6,550 nt of DNA from Methanothrix sp. Lineage in GTDB: Archaea; Halobacteriota; Methanosarcinia; Methanotrichales; Methanotrichaceae. The position numbers and the translations under genes were made by a program. Location of the stretch: NCBI GenBank assembly GCA_023229165.1, contig JALNZQ010000152.1:1-6550 (forward strand). The letters run 5' to 3'. Under the pieces are notes generated by a model. That model ran no database searches and had not been told where the DNA came from. It saw nothing but the letters and a program-made list of their open reading frames with translations. Numbering within the stretch: the stretch's first letter is position 1; every line of letters begins with the position of its first letter. Of this stretch, positions 1-4,764 are shown piece after piece.

Positions 1-19
1 TAAGAAGGGATTTGATAGC

Positions 20-27
20 AAAAAAAA
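20..27 (-). terminator. T8 tract, likely archaeal terminator
   Basis: Eight A residues on the plus strand give a T8 run on the minus strand. It lies about 24 bases past the TGA (51-53) of the minus-strand coding remnant at 51-305. Archaeal transcription commonly ends at U-rich tracts without a hairpin. Its position just after a minus-strand stop supports that strand as the coding one here. Confidence 0.45.
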
Positions 28-50
28 GAGCCTGAGAATAGTGCGATAAT

Positions 51-305
51 TCAGTGATGTTTTAGGCGAGTCAAGCACCGATCCACAATGCCCTTCTCGA
101 AGGGACCAACCACCGTAGTGGCGGCCTTGAGCCCGCCCTGCGCCATCACACAGGCAACGGCGAGGCAGCACTGGATTTTGACACAGCGCCCGTCTTACAG
201 GGACACATCATCAGAGATGAAGAGCCGGCTCCCGCTTCGCCTGCACACATTTCGATTCTTGCCGCGCTCATACAAGACCAAACGAGGTACGACAGATTCT
301 CGCAT
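51..305 (-). pseudogene. Minus-strand coding remnant interrupted by TAA, unknown family
   Basis: One minus-strand frame runs from an ATG at 305 to a TGA at 51-53, interrupted only by a TAA at 195-197. The first part is 36 codons (begins MRESVVPRL, includes YERGKNRNV and SRLFISDDVSL). The second is 47 codons (includes DGRCVKIQCCLAVACVMAQ, then GLKAATTVVGPFEKG). The second part reads like true protein, and about three quarters of its codons end in G or C. A T8 tract follows the final stop. I do not recognise the family. It may be a gene with one nonsense mutation, since CAA, AAA or GAA could each become TAA by one change. It may also be the tail of a larger decayed gene, because a TGA lies directly upstream of the ATG. 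No Shine-Dalgarno site is evident. Competing frames over the same bases are weaker but cannot be fully excluded. Confidence 0.38.
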
Positions 306-382
306 TCACCGAAGACTTCGCAATTAAGCGAGGTGCCCAATTCTCGGAGCTTAATCGGCTACAGCCTTATCTCGCAGCAAGC

Positions 383-405
383 TATCTATCTAATCTTTAT
401 AGATA
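383..405. repeat. AT-rich inverted repeat, 7-bp arms
   Basis: TATCTAT (383-389) and ATAGATA (399-405) are perfect inverted arms around a nine-base spacer. They overlap the end of the small minus ORF at 390-539. The arms are AT-only apart from one pair, so the structure is weak and could be chance. No T-run follows. Confidence 0.25.
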
Positions 406-539
406 ATACAGTTTTCGGCTGAAATGAGATTAAAGGACTTGGTTCCAGTTGTGCGCTTGATCACAGGCACATGGTTTATGGATACTAGCACTTTCGCCCC
501 GTTTCCTTGCCTCGCGATCATATCCCTGAAGTCACCCAT
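390..539 (-). CDS. Possible small protein (49 aa), unknown
   Basis: The ORF starts with ATG at 539 (MGDFRDMIARQG), contains AKVLVSINHVPVIKRTTG and ends SAENCIIYKD before TAG at 390-392. The composition looks natural: alternating hydrophobic residues suggest beta strands. Only about half of the codons end in G or C, so codon bias neither supports nor excludes it. The upstream AGGT is too close to the ATG to be a convincing ribosome binding site. A TAG lies two codons upstream, so the ORF cannot extend further. It could be the surviving C-terminal end of a decayed gene. A plus-strand ORF from 424 overlaps it antisense and looks less protein-like. I do not recognise a family. Confidence 0.3.
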   Translation of the reverse strand: MGDFRDMIARQGNGAKVLVSINHVPVIKRTTGTKSFNLISAENCIIYKD

Positions 540-547
540 AACCTATC

Positions 548-706
548 ATGGAAATCGAATTCCATTCGGCCGTCTCCCTGCTCCTCGAGATATTCATCGT
601 CCTGGTCGTCCCCGTGGAGATATTGGCTCAGGCCCTCAAGCTGACCTCCCGGGAGGCGACCATCCTGCTCAACCGCCGGCAATGGACCCCCACCTGTAGA
701 AGCTGA
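548..706 (+). CDS. Possible small hydrophobic protein (52 aa), unknown
   Basis: This plus-strand ORF begins ATG at 548 and ends TGA at 704-706. Its N-terminal half is a hydrophobic segment (SLLLEIFIVLVVPVEILAQ, residues about 10-28) that could be a membrane helix, although it holds two or three acidic residues. A basic, polar tail follows (LTSREATILLNRRQW). About 83 percent of codons end in G or C, the strongest coding bias of any frame between 306 and 782, and few rare codons appear. Against it, there is no clear ribosome binding site, and an in-frame TAA sits just upstream at 539-541. The odd final residues (TPTCRS) could mean the frame is lost near the end and that this is a truncated gene. 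Function unknown. Confidence 0.4.
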   Translation: MEIEFHSAVSLLLEIFIVLVVPVEILAQALKLTSREATILLNRRQWTPTCRS

Positions 707-782
707 CCGAGCAGGCTAACCTGGGTGTTCTGCATCTATGGCGAGCAAGCTACTTTGGTGGCATACTCATGAGGTGGCCCCA

Positions 783-1658
783 TCAGCATTTGGACCGATA
801 CCGGCATTTTAGAGCTTCTCGATGAAGACCAAGCGCTGTCATACACATGATCATGCTTGCCATTAGCAGAAAAGGCGGGTCCAGAATGACGCCCGAAATT
901 AATCCTGCTATCAGGAAATAGGCATGAAATCCGAGAGGCACAAGAAAGATAAATGCACCCTGAAACATGACTGAGATTTTTGGGCGTAGTGCCAGCACCA
1001 ATAGCAGAGCGCCACCTAAGACTGCGATGATGACAGAATAATGCACCAGTTCAATGGGGATACTGGTAATGAGACGGTTGGTGATGAGCACGCCCGCAGT
1101 GCCGCAGATTATTGCTCCAGCCGGGGAGAGCCAACGCCCATAGAAGCCTGGAAGTTTTGATAGCATTCGAAGGCTGAATGAAAATGAGAATACTACCCAG
1201 AACCATGCCCAGAAGTTGTTGTAAGGAACGCCGAAGTACTGATAATCAAAACCATTTCCCCAATCCCACATACCCAGGCGAATGGCTACGGCATCCATGG
1301 AAAGGTCGATGCTCAAGGCCAGCAGGCCGTCAAGCACCGGCCGTGCCCATTCAGGAAGGTTGGTGCTATCGGAAAAGGCACGAACGCAGTAAATGATAGT
1401 CCCCCATGCGACGCCAATGATCACAGGGACCGGCCCAAGCATTAACAGAAAATGTCCGTACTCGTAAGCATTGAGCTGTTGGATAGTAGCCCATTCAAGC
1501 AGCAAGCCGAAGAGCACCCCGGCAAGAAGCTGCCAGACAACCCAGGAGCCTCGCTGCCATGCGTTTAGCAGACAGATCAGGAAGAGCACCAAAACCAGAA
1601 GCTCAAAGGCGAGAAAGTATAGATTTGGCAAAGGCATATGCATTGAATACCAAAGCAT
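783..1658 (-). CDS. Polytopic membrane protein, CruF/DUF422 carotenoid biosynthesis-like
   Basis: This 291-residue integral membrane protein has about nine hydrophobic segments (roughly residues 13-32, 39-56, 71-92, 107-129, 148-164, 177-197, 204-224, 232-254 and 258-277). The central block, SxDLSMDAVAIRLGMWDW at about 116-133 followed by YFGVPYNNFWAWF (141-153), matches the layout of the DUF422 family. In that family an acidic DxxxDxxxxRLGxWxW stretch precedes YxGVPxxNFxGW. Characterised members (CruF, bisanhydrobacterioruberin hydratase) hydrate the psi end groups of C40/C50 carotenoids in the membrane. The family call rests on this pattern; the substrate is unknown. ATG at 1658 is the longest start, but in-frame ATGs at codons 6 and 8 are equally plausible because none has a clear Shine-Dalgarno site. 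Another exported-protein gene lies upstream after a T-rich terminator, so this gene is probably transcribed alone. No crtB, crtI or lyeJ-type partner is visible nearby. Confidence 0.6.
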   Translation of the reverse strand: MLWYSMHMPLPNLYFLAFELLVLVLFLICLLNAWQRGSWVVWQLLAGVLFGLLLEWATIQQLNAYEYGHFLLMLGPVPVIIGVAWGTIIYCVRAFSDSTNLPEWARPVLDGLLALSIDLSMDAVAIRLGMWDWGNGFDYQYFGVPYNNFWAWFWVVFSFSFSLRMLSKLPGFYGRWLSPAGAIICGTAGVLITNRLITSIPIELVHYSVIIAVLGGALLLVLALRPKISVMFQGAFIFLVPLGFHAYFLIAGLISGVILDPPFLLMASMIMCMTALGLHREALKCRYRSKC

Positions 1659-1701
1659 GGCTAAAAAAGCTTGCGAGAATGTTTGATAATTCTATTTCTT
1701 T

Positions 1702-1741
1702 AAAAACGGGTTATCATAAAAACGAAAGGGGCGCTAAAAAA
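1702..1741 (-). terminator. Triple T-tract terminator after the 145-aa secreted protein gene
   Basis: Reading the minus strand past the stop at 1760, three T-runs follow within 40 bases: T6 (1741-1736), T5 (1722-1718) and T5 (1706-1702). No strong hairpin is present. Multiple U-tracts of this kind are typical of archaeal transcription termination. It separates the secreted-protein gene from the membrane-protein gene downstream. Confidence 0.55.
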
Positions 1742-1759
1742 TGATCATTGTCTTGCGGC

Positions 1760-2197
1760 TCAGACACCACCAAGAAAATCTGCACCCTGGGTTTTTCCTT
1801 GTTCAGATGTCGCATATTTTGCTATGGCTGCATCAGACATGAGGTTGACATCGTTGGTAGTATATTTCGCGCCGTCACCATTTATCTCATGGGTTATGCC
1901 CTTGCTTGTTGTATTGTTTCCGGCAGCGATATATGGCTCCTGCAAATTGACTGGTACGGTCATCTTTGCCATGATCAAGGTAGTGTCATTTCCAAAGTTC
2001 TTGACGACCCATGCATTCCACTGATCGACCAGAGCATTGAAGAGTGGTACATCCTGGCCCTGGGTGGCTTTGTCGTATGATTGACCGAGTTGGAAGGATA
2101 GGCGCACGCCGTCCACTGTAGCTTGTTGTTCTGGGGTATACGCAGCAGCCAGAGAAACTGCTGCGAAGAGGCTTACAAGAATTATAATCGTCTTCAT
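1760..2197 (-). CDS. Small secreted protein of unknown function (145 aa)
   Basis: The N-terminus is a clear Sec signal peptide: basic MKT, a hydrophobic core (about residues 4-17) and a probable cleavage site after AAA at residue 19. The mature part (about 126 residues) starts with a helical, amphipathic section (about 22-68, including FNALVDQWNAWVVKNFG). A beta-like section with TLIMAKMTVPVNLQEPYI follows. Three N-glycosylation sequons are visible (N70DT, N94NT, N95TT). The C-terminus is glycine-rich and low in complexity. The start at 2197 is fixed by a GAGGAG ribosome binding site at 2206-2211 with eight bases of spacing, and by an in-frame TAA further upstream. I do not recognise the family. 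With no C-terminal anchor or sorting motif, it is probably released or held in the cell envelope. Confidence 0.75.
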   Translation of the reverse strand: MKTIIILVSLFAAVSLAAAYTPEQQATVDGVRLSFQLGQSYDKATQGQDVPLFNALVDQWNAWVVKNFGNDTTLIMAKMTVPVNLQEPYIAAGNNTTSKGITHEINGDGAKYTTNDVNLMSDAAIAKYATSEQGKTQGADFLGGV

Positions 2198-2205
2198 GAT
2201 AATGA

Positions 2206-2211
2206 CTCCTC
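2206..2211 (-). promoter_or_regulatory. Ribosome binding site for the 145-aa secreted protein
   Basis: GAGGAG on the minus strand, eight bases before the ATG at 2197. It fixes the start at the signal peptide. Confidence 0.65.
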
Positions 2212-2226
2212 TTTCGAGATATTAAT

Positions 2227-2233
2227 ACCTCCT
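2227..2233 (-). promoter_or_regulatory. Second, stronger Shine-Dalgarno match with no start codon
   Basis: AGGAGGT on the minus strand is a better match to the 16S rRNA tail than the site used at 2206-2211. No ATG, GTG or TTG follows at a usable distance, and the frame of the secreted protein is closed here by TAA. It may be a leftover start region, a ribosome standby site or chance. Confidence 0.3.
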
Positions 2234-2254
2234 GTTCAGCCAATGAGCATAAGC

Positions 2255-2269
2255 AGAGCAGAGCAGAGC
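2255..2269. repeat. Short tandem repeat, AGAGC x3
   Basis: Three exact copies of AGAGC (plus strand), flanked by a partial copy, lie in the leader region upstream of the 145-aa secreted protein gene. Three copies of a pentamer are too few to claim function. Confidence 0.45.
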
Positions 2270-2291
2270 GATAGGTGTTTAGGCAGCTTTG

Positions 2292-2633
2292 TTATGGGTG
2301 GTCCATGGCGTATCTCCTCCCGGTATGGGTGAAGTCATCAGTAATATCACGGCTGTACCCGCAGTCTGGCCAGTAGAGGCAGTAGGTGTAGGTCTTGCAG
2401 CCTTTCCGGCTCCGCATGACCTTTTTCATCTGCCATACGGTCAGGTCCTCCAGGCAGGTCGAGAGCTTGAGTGCCTCGGCCTCTGCCAGGGCCTTCTCGC
2501 CTTGCAGCCCTTGCCCCCAGGGCAGGCCGCGGGTGCACGGGGAGGGCTTTTGCAGGGTGCGGGAATCGCGGGCCAGCTCATGGCCAGTCCTCTGTAGGGC
2601 CTGACGGCGATCGCCTGCGGCAGTGCGGTGCAT
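2292..2633 (-). CDS. Hypothetical protein or decayed gene fragment (113 aa)
   Basis: This GC-rich ORF starts at ATG 2633 and stops with TAA at 2292. The N-terminal half is rich in Arg, Gln and Gly and looks poorly ordered. From about residue 46 it becomes helical (EKALAEAEALKLSTCLEDL), then gives a basic segment WQMKKVMRSRKGCKTYTYCLYW. The pattern basic-GxKTYTY-xxxW recalls small archaeal proteins or domains in which KxYxYW is followed by a charged strand, but the continuation here (PDCGYSRDITDDF) does not fit well. It may have lost its frame or end. No ribosome binding site precedes the ATG; a 19-base palindrome sits 11 bases upstream instead. I cannot name a function, and a pseudogene is as likely as a working gene. 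Confidence 0.35.
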   Translation of the reverse strand: MHRTAAGDRRQALQRTGHELARDSRTLQKPSPCTRGLPWGQGLQGEKALAEAEALKLSTCLEDLTVWQMKKVMRSRKGCKTYTYCLYWPDCGYSRDITDDFTHTGRRYAMDHP

Positions 2634-2643
2634 GGGAGATAGC

Positions 2644-2662
2644 TCTATGGCAATGCCATAGA
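2644..2662. repeat. Perfect 19-base palindrome
   Basis: TCTATGGCA (2644-2652), one central A, then TGCCATAGA (2654-2662) form a perfect inverted repeat with 9-bp arms. It lies 15 bases past the cupin stop codon (2678-2680) and 11 bases before the ATG of the 113-aa ORF at 2633. Its symmetry and short centre suit a dimeric DNA-binding protein. As RNA it could fold as a seven-pair stem with a five-base loop. On the plus strand ACTTTT follows it; on the minus strand there is no T-run, so it is a poor terminator for the cupin gene. Confidence 0.55.
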
Positions 2663-2677
2663 ACTTTTAGTTCACGC

Positions 2678-3178
2678 CTAAACGTAAATTCTGTCTTTCC
2701 CGTCAAATGGTGGTGTAATGATAGAGATGAGCTGCAAAGTTTCATTGCCGGTTACTTCTGATCCATGGAGCATTAATGCTGGTATGTACATCAGATCTCC
2801 GGCTTTCATCACTAATTCCTCGCCGGATACGTTCATGACGGCCTGGCCTTTAATGCAATAGGTTATCTCATCTCTGTATTGATGGTAGTGCATCTTTAGG
2901 ATCGAGCCGGGGGGACCCATTACTAAATTGACGCTGGCATTCTTTCCAGATGCCACTTGAGTTATATTGAGACCGTCCTTCGTGTCCACACTCTTTTGTT
3001 GGGCTAGATCAATGAGATTGACCTGAACTAATGGAAATTCGCTTTGATTGAGGTTTACCTGTTTTTCGATACTCGTTCTTTCTGTCAGATTTGCAGATTG
3101 ATTGCTCCGTTCTTCTGCCAAGACTAGGACACAGGTACATAAGATAGCTAAAGACAGAGCCACAAATATTTTTTTCAT
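2678..3178 (-). CDS. Secreted cupin-domain protein (166 aa)
   Basis: Residues 1-21 form a Sec signal peptide (MKK, hydrophobic core, probable cut near VLA-E). A sequon-rich, polar stretch (22-80) leads into a conserved beta-barrel cupin. Motif 1, G91-x5-H97-x-H99-x4-E104-x6-G111, matches the cupin consensus exactly. Motif 2 is G127-x5-P133-x4-H138. The predicted metal ligands are therefore H97, H99, E104 and H138, all present. Cupins bind Fe, Mn or other metals and range from dioxygenases and isomerases to sensor proteins, so the reaction cannot be told from sequence. Seven N-glycosylation sequons (N26, N30, N44, N71, N80, N116, N145) suggest a glycosylated envelope protein. The start rests on the signal peptide; no ribosome binding site is visible. 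An ATG five bases upstream opens only ATG-GCA-TGA. The 89-aa ORF ends 22 bases upstream. Confidence 0.8.
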   Translation of the reverse strand: MKKIFVALSLAILCTCVLVLAEERSNQSANLTERTSIEKQVNLNQSEFPLVQVNLIDLAQQKSVDTKDGLNITQVASGKNASVNLVMGPPGSILKMHYHQYRDEITYCIKGQAVMNVSGEELVMKAGDLMYIPALMLHGSEVTGNETLQLISIITPPFDGKDRIYV

Positions 3179-3200
3179 GCCATGCGTATATATTCTGACT

Positions 3201-3470
3201 TTATCTATACCTTACGGTTCTTTGATTTTTGATAGGAACCACTGGATTGTCTTCTGTCTCTATGGCCAGTCGCTTATCCCTGGGATCGGCGGCCAGAACC
3301 CGCATCGCGTACTCCTTGGCCTGCTGGAGGTCAACCGCTTGCTGGTAGCCGGGCGCCAGGGCCACGCGGGAACGGGACGCGAGCTGGAAGAAGCGGTGCA
3401 GCAGCTCTCGCATCTTATCGAGCCGGCCGGAGGCGAGGAGCTGAAGGGCCGCGAGTGCTCGGTCAGCCAT
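3201..3470 (-). CDS. Helical TPR-like hypothetical ORF (89 aa), probably a fragment
   Basis: This GC-rich minus-strand ORF starts at ATG 3470 and stops with TAA at 3201. The N-terminal part is strongly helical (ALAALQLLASGRLDKMREL, residues 5-23). Residues about 46-69 (AVDLQQAKEYAMRVLAADP, then RDKRLA) resemble the last helix of a tetratricopeptide repeat, with A-x3-A spacing and a DP-x-D end. The tail from residue 70 is polar and lower in GC, as though the frame runs past a natural end. There is no ribosome binding site, and a TGA closes the frame about ten codons upstream. I read it as the end of a larger, now truncated helical-repeat protein, or as a small protein of unknown function. It lies 22 bases before the cupin gene, but co-transcription is unproven. 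Confidence 0.45.
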   Translation of the reverse strand: MADRALAALQLLASGRLDKMRELLHRFFQLASRSRVALAPGYQQAVDLQQAKEYAMRVLAADPRDKRLAIETEDNPVVPIKNQRTVRYR

Positions 3471-3503
3471 AGGTTGTGTAAACTTTCGAGATCAGATAGT
3501 CCC

Positions 3504-3510
3504 AAAAAAA
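3504..3510 (-). terminator. T7 tract after the PA14 gene
   Basis: Seven consecutive T residues on the minus strand lie about 25 bases past the TAG of the PA14 gene (3536-3538). A weak stem (GGAT, four-base loop, ATCC) directly precedes them. The position and the tract fit termination of the PA14 transcript. Confidence 0.55.
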
Positions 3511-3535
3511 TGGATTATCATCCTGGATGGCCCGA

Positions 3536-4525
3536 CTATACGCTATTCTCAGTCCCCGAGACCCTCCACCAGTGCGATCCCGAGTAGCTCTGAGGCTTCT
3601 CCCTGGCTACCATCTCGTCGTTGGACAAGACATCCAGAACAATGGTGCTAAATCCTGTCGCACTGCCCTTTGGAACATCAGAGTACTCTAGAGTTAGCAC
3701 GCAATTACTGAGGATTCCACGGGCGACATTGGACCATGCAGATTCTGCAGCTGAGTTCTCTCCGCTCCACCAAACAATATGCCCCTGCTGCTTGATGTAA
3801 TAGCTTCCACCATCATCGCAACTCCAAGTCCCTGTGAGGTCCAGACCTGTCAGGTCCTCCGGGCACCATGCGCATCCTGAGGCAGATGGACCGGTATCCT
3901 GAGAAGGCTCCGCGCCTTGGGAAGGTCCCGTCTCTTGAGATGGCCCAGTGCCCTCTCCGTCCTCTGGGGGTCTTGGCACATAGATCGGCTCGGATATCTC
4001 CTCAGATCCACCAGGTGGGGTCCAAAAGAGCTGCAGTGCAATCTCTTCTCTAGGTCCTTGGTAGTAGTCTACTTCAATTGAATGCTGGTCACGAGTAAGA
4101 TAAGCGTTGCCGGAGACGCTCTGTGTCGCATGTTCTCCATCATTGTCGATAATCTTCTTACCATCGATGAATAAGCGTGAACCGTCATCTGAAACAAGCC
4201 TAAATGCATAATCCCCTTCCACATCAACATTGAAGGTGCCAGTGTATCTGATGGCAAACCACTCAAACCTATTGGTAACTCCAGGAAAACCGGAAGTGAA
4301 TGATCGCGTTGGGATATCCAGGACCATTGTGAATATGCTTCAATCTGGGGTAAGGCTAGAAAAGTCCGGAAGGGACGAGGCACCCTCTGGCAGGTAATAG
4401 ATATCTCCTTTTAATGAGATTGAGTTCGAGGTAGCTGAGCCAAAGGGATTTTCGCTGCTCTGCCCGATTGCAGATATACAAAGCACATTTAACGCTATCA
4501 AAATGAGAACAAACCCAAATTTCAT
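3536..4525 (-). pseudogene. Secreted PA14-domain protein gene, interrupted by an in-frame TGA
   Basis: One frame of 329 codons runs from ATG 4525 to TAG 3536, broken only by TGA at 4340-4342 (codon 62). Codons 1-21 encode a signal peptide. From about residue 40 the PA14 fold begins (DIYYLPEGASSLPDFSSLTP). It continues past the TGA without a frame change (LDIPTRSF, GFPGVTNRFEWFAI, FRLVSDDGSRLFIDGKKI, LTRDQHSIEVDYYQGP, ALQLFWTPPGGSE) to about residue 175. PA14 modules are beta-barrels that usually bind sugars on exported proteins. A linker with TGPSQ-like repeats (about 187-216) and a CAWC motif (C218, C221) lead to a second beta-rich domain (about 224-322, starting LTGLDLTGTWSCDDGG). AAAGGTG five bases before ATG 4525 sets the start. 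Related proteins usually have glycine where the stop lies, so GGA to TGA is the simplest change. Restarting at ATG 4327 would give a protein without signal peptide or first strand. The gene may be dead, mis-sequenced or read through. Confidence 0.75.
4340..4342 (-). other. In-frame TGA inside the PA14 gene
   Basis: The TGA follows SSLTPD and precedes SIFTMVLDIP in the same frame. PA14-family proteins commonly read TPxG-x-I-Y-T at this place, so the stop replaces the expected glycine. The next bases (AGC) give no hint of a known recoding signal. Confidence 0.8.
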
Positions 4526-4530
4526 AATTA

Positions 4531-4537
4531 CACCTTT
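4531..4537 (-). promoter_or_regulatory. Ribosome binding site setting the PA14 gene start
   Basis: AAAGGTG lies five bases before the ATG at 4525 on the minus strand. It selects the signal-peptide start over the longer TTG-initiated frame beginning at 4633, whose extra 36 residues do not look like protein N-terminus. Confidence 0.6.
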
Positions 4538-4639
4538 GTTATCCTTATTGATTGTTAATATGAAATAGTTTATGGATGAAAACCCGGAATTAATTGCGCC
4601 GAAAATTGCGAGAATCTCTTCCCCCGCACGCAACCATTC

Positions 4640-4750
4640 TCAAATGAAGCCTACGCGGGGCACAGTCCTCGATTGCGACTGCGGCATTCGCGAAACGGCT
4701 TTTGCTGCCGCAAAGCCGTCCATCTCCGGCATTTGCACATCCGTGTCTAT
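4640..4750 (-). pseudogene. Fragment of a response-regulator receiver domain
   Basis: The minus strand encodes IDTDVQMPEMDGFAAAKAV in one frame, ending at TGA 4640-4642. The stretch TDVQMPEMDGF is the hallmark of CheY-like receiver domains around the phosphorylated aspartate, which is the Asp of TDV encoded at 4739-4741. In intact receivers this aspartate ends strand 3, and MPxMDG begins the next loop. Here only about 20 residues are recognisable. What follows (SRMPQSQSRTVPRVGFI) does not give the expected next strand with its conserved Thr or Ser, and upstream the frame runs into the end of the thiamine-binding gene. No start codon or ribosome binding site serves it. I read it as a relic of a lost two-component gene, possibly a hybrid histidine kinase, left between two intact genes. 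Confidence 0.6.
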
Positions 4751-4764
4751 TGCACTATTTCTCT

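Noticed and set aside
88..327. Plus-strand 79-residue ORF, and an alternative plus frame giving a protein-like stretch over the same bases
   Set aside because: No ribosome binding site; the minus frame with better codon bias and a T8 tract after its stop explains the region better.
424..699. Plus-strand 91-residue ORF
   Set aside because: Its second half is a Pro/Arg/Gly-rich shadow of the strongly biased frame at 548-706, and its first half is antisense to the 390-539 ORF.
3183..3192. TATATA-like element just upstream of the cupin ATG as its promoter
   Set aside because: It is only about ten bases before the ATG; a normal archaeal start would fall inside the coding region and remove the signal peptide.
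3102..3587. Plus-strand 161-residue ORF
   Set aside because: It runs antisense across the cupin signal peptide, the TPR-like ORF and the PA14 terminator, and has no recognisable features.
4340..4342. TGA read as selenocysteine or another standard recoded residue
   Set aside because: The position is normally glycine, not a redox cysteine, and no recoding element is evident. Mutation or sequence error is simpler.
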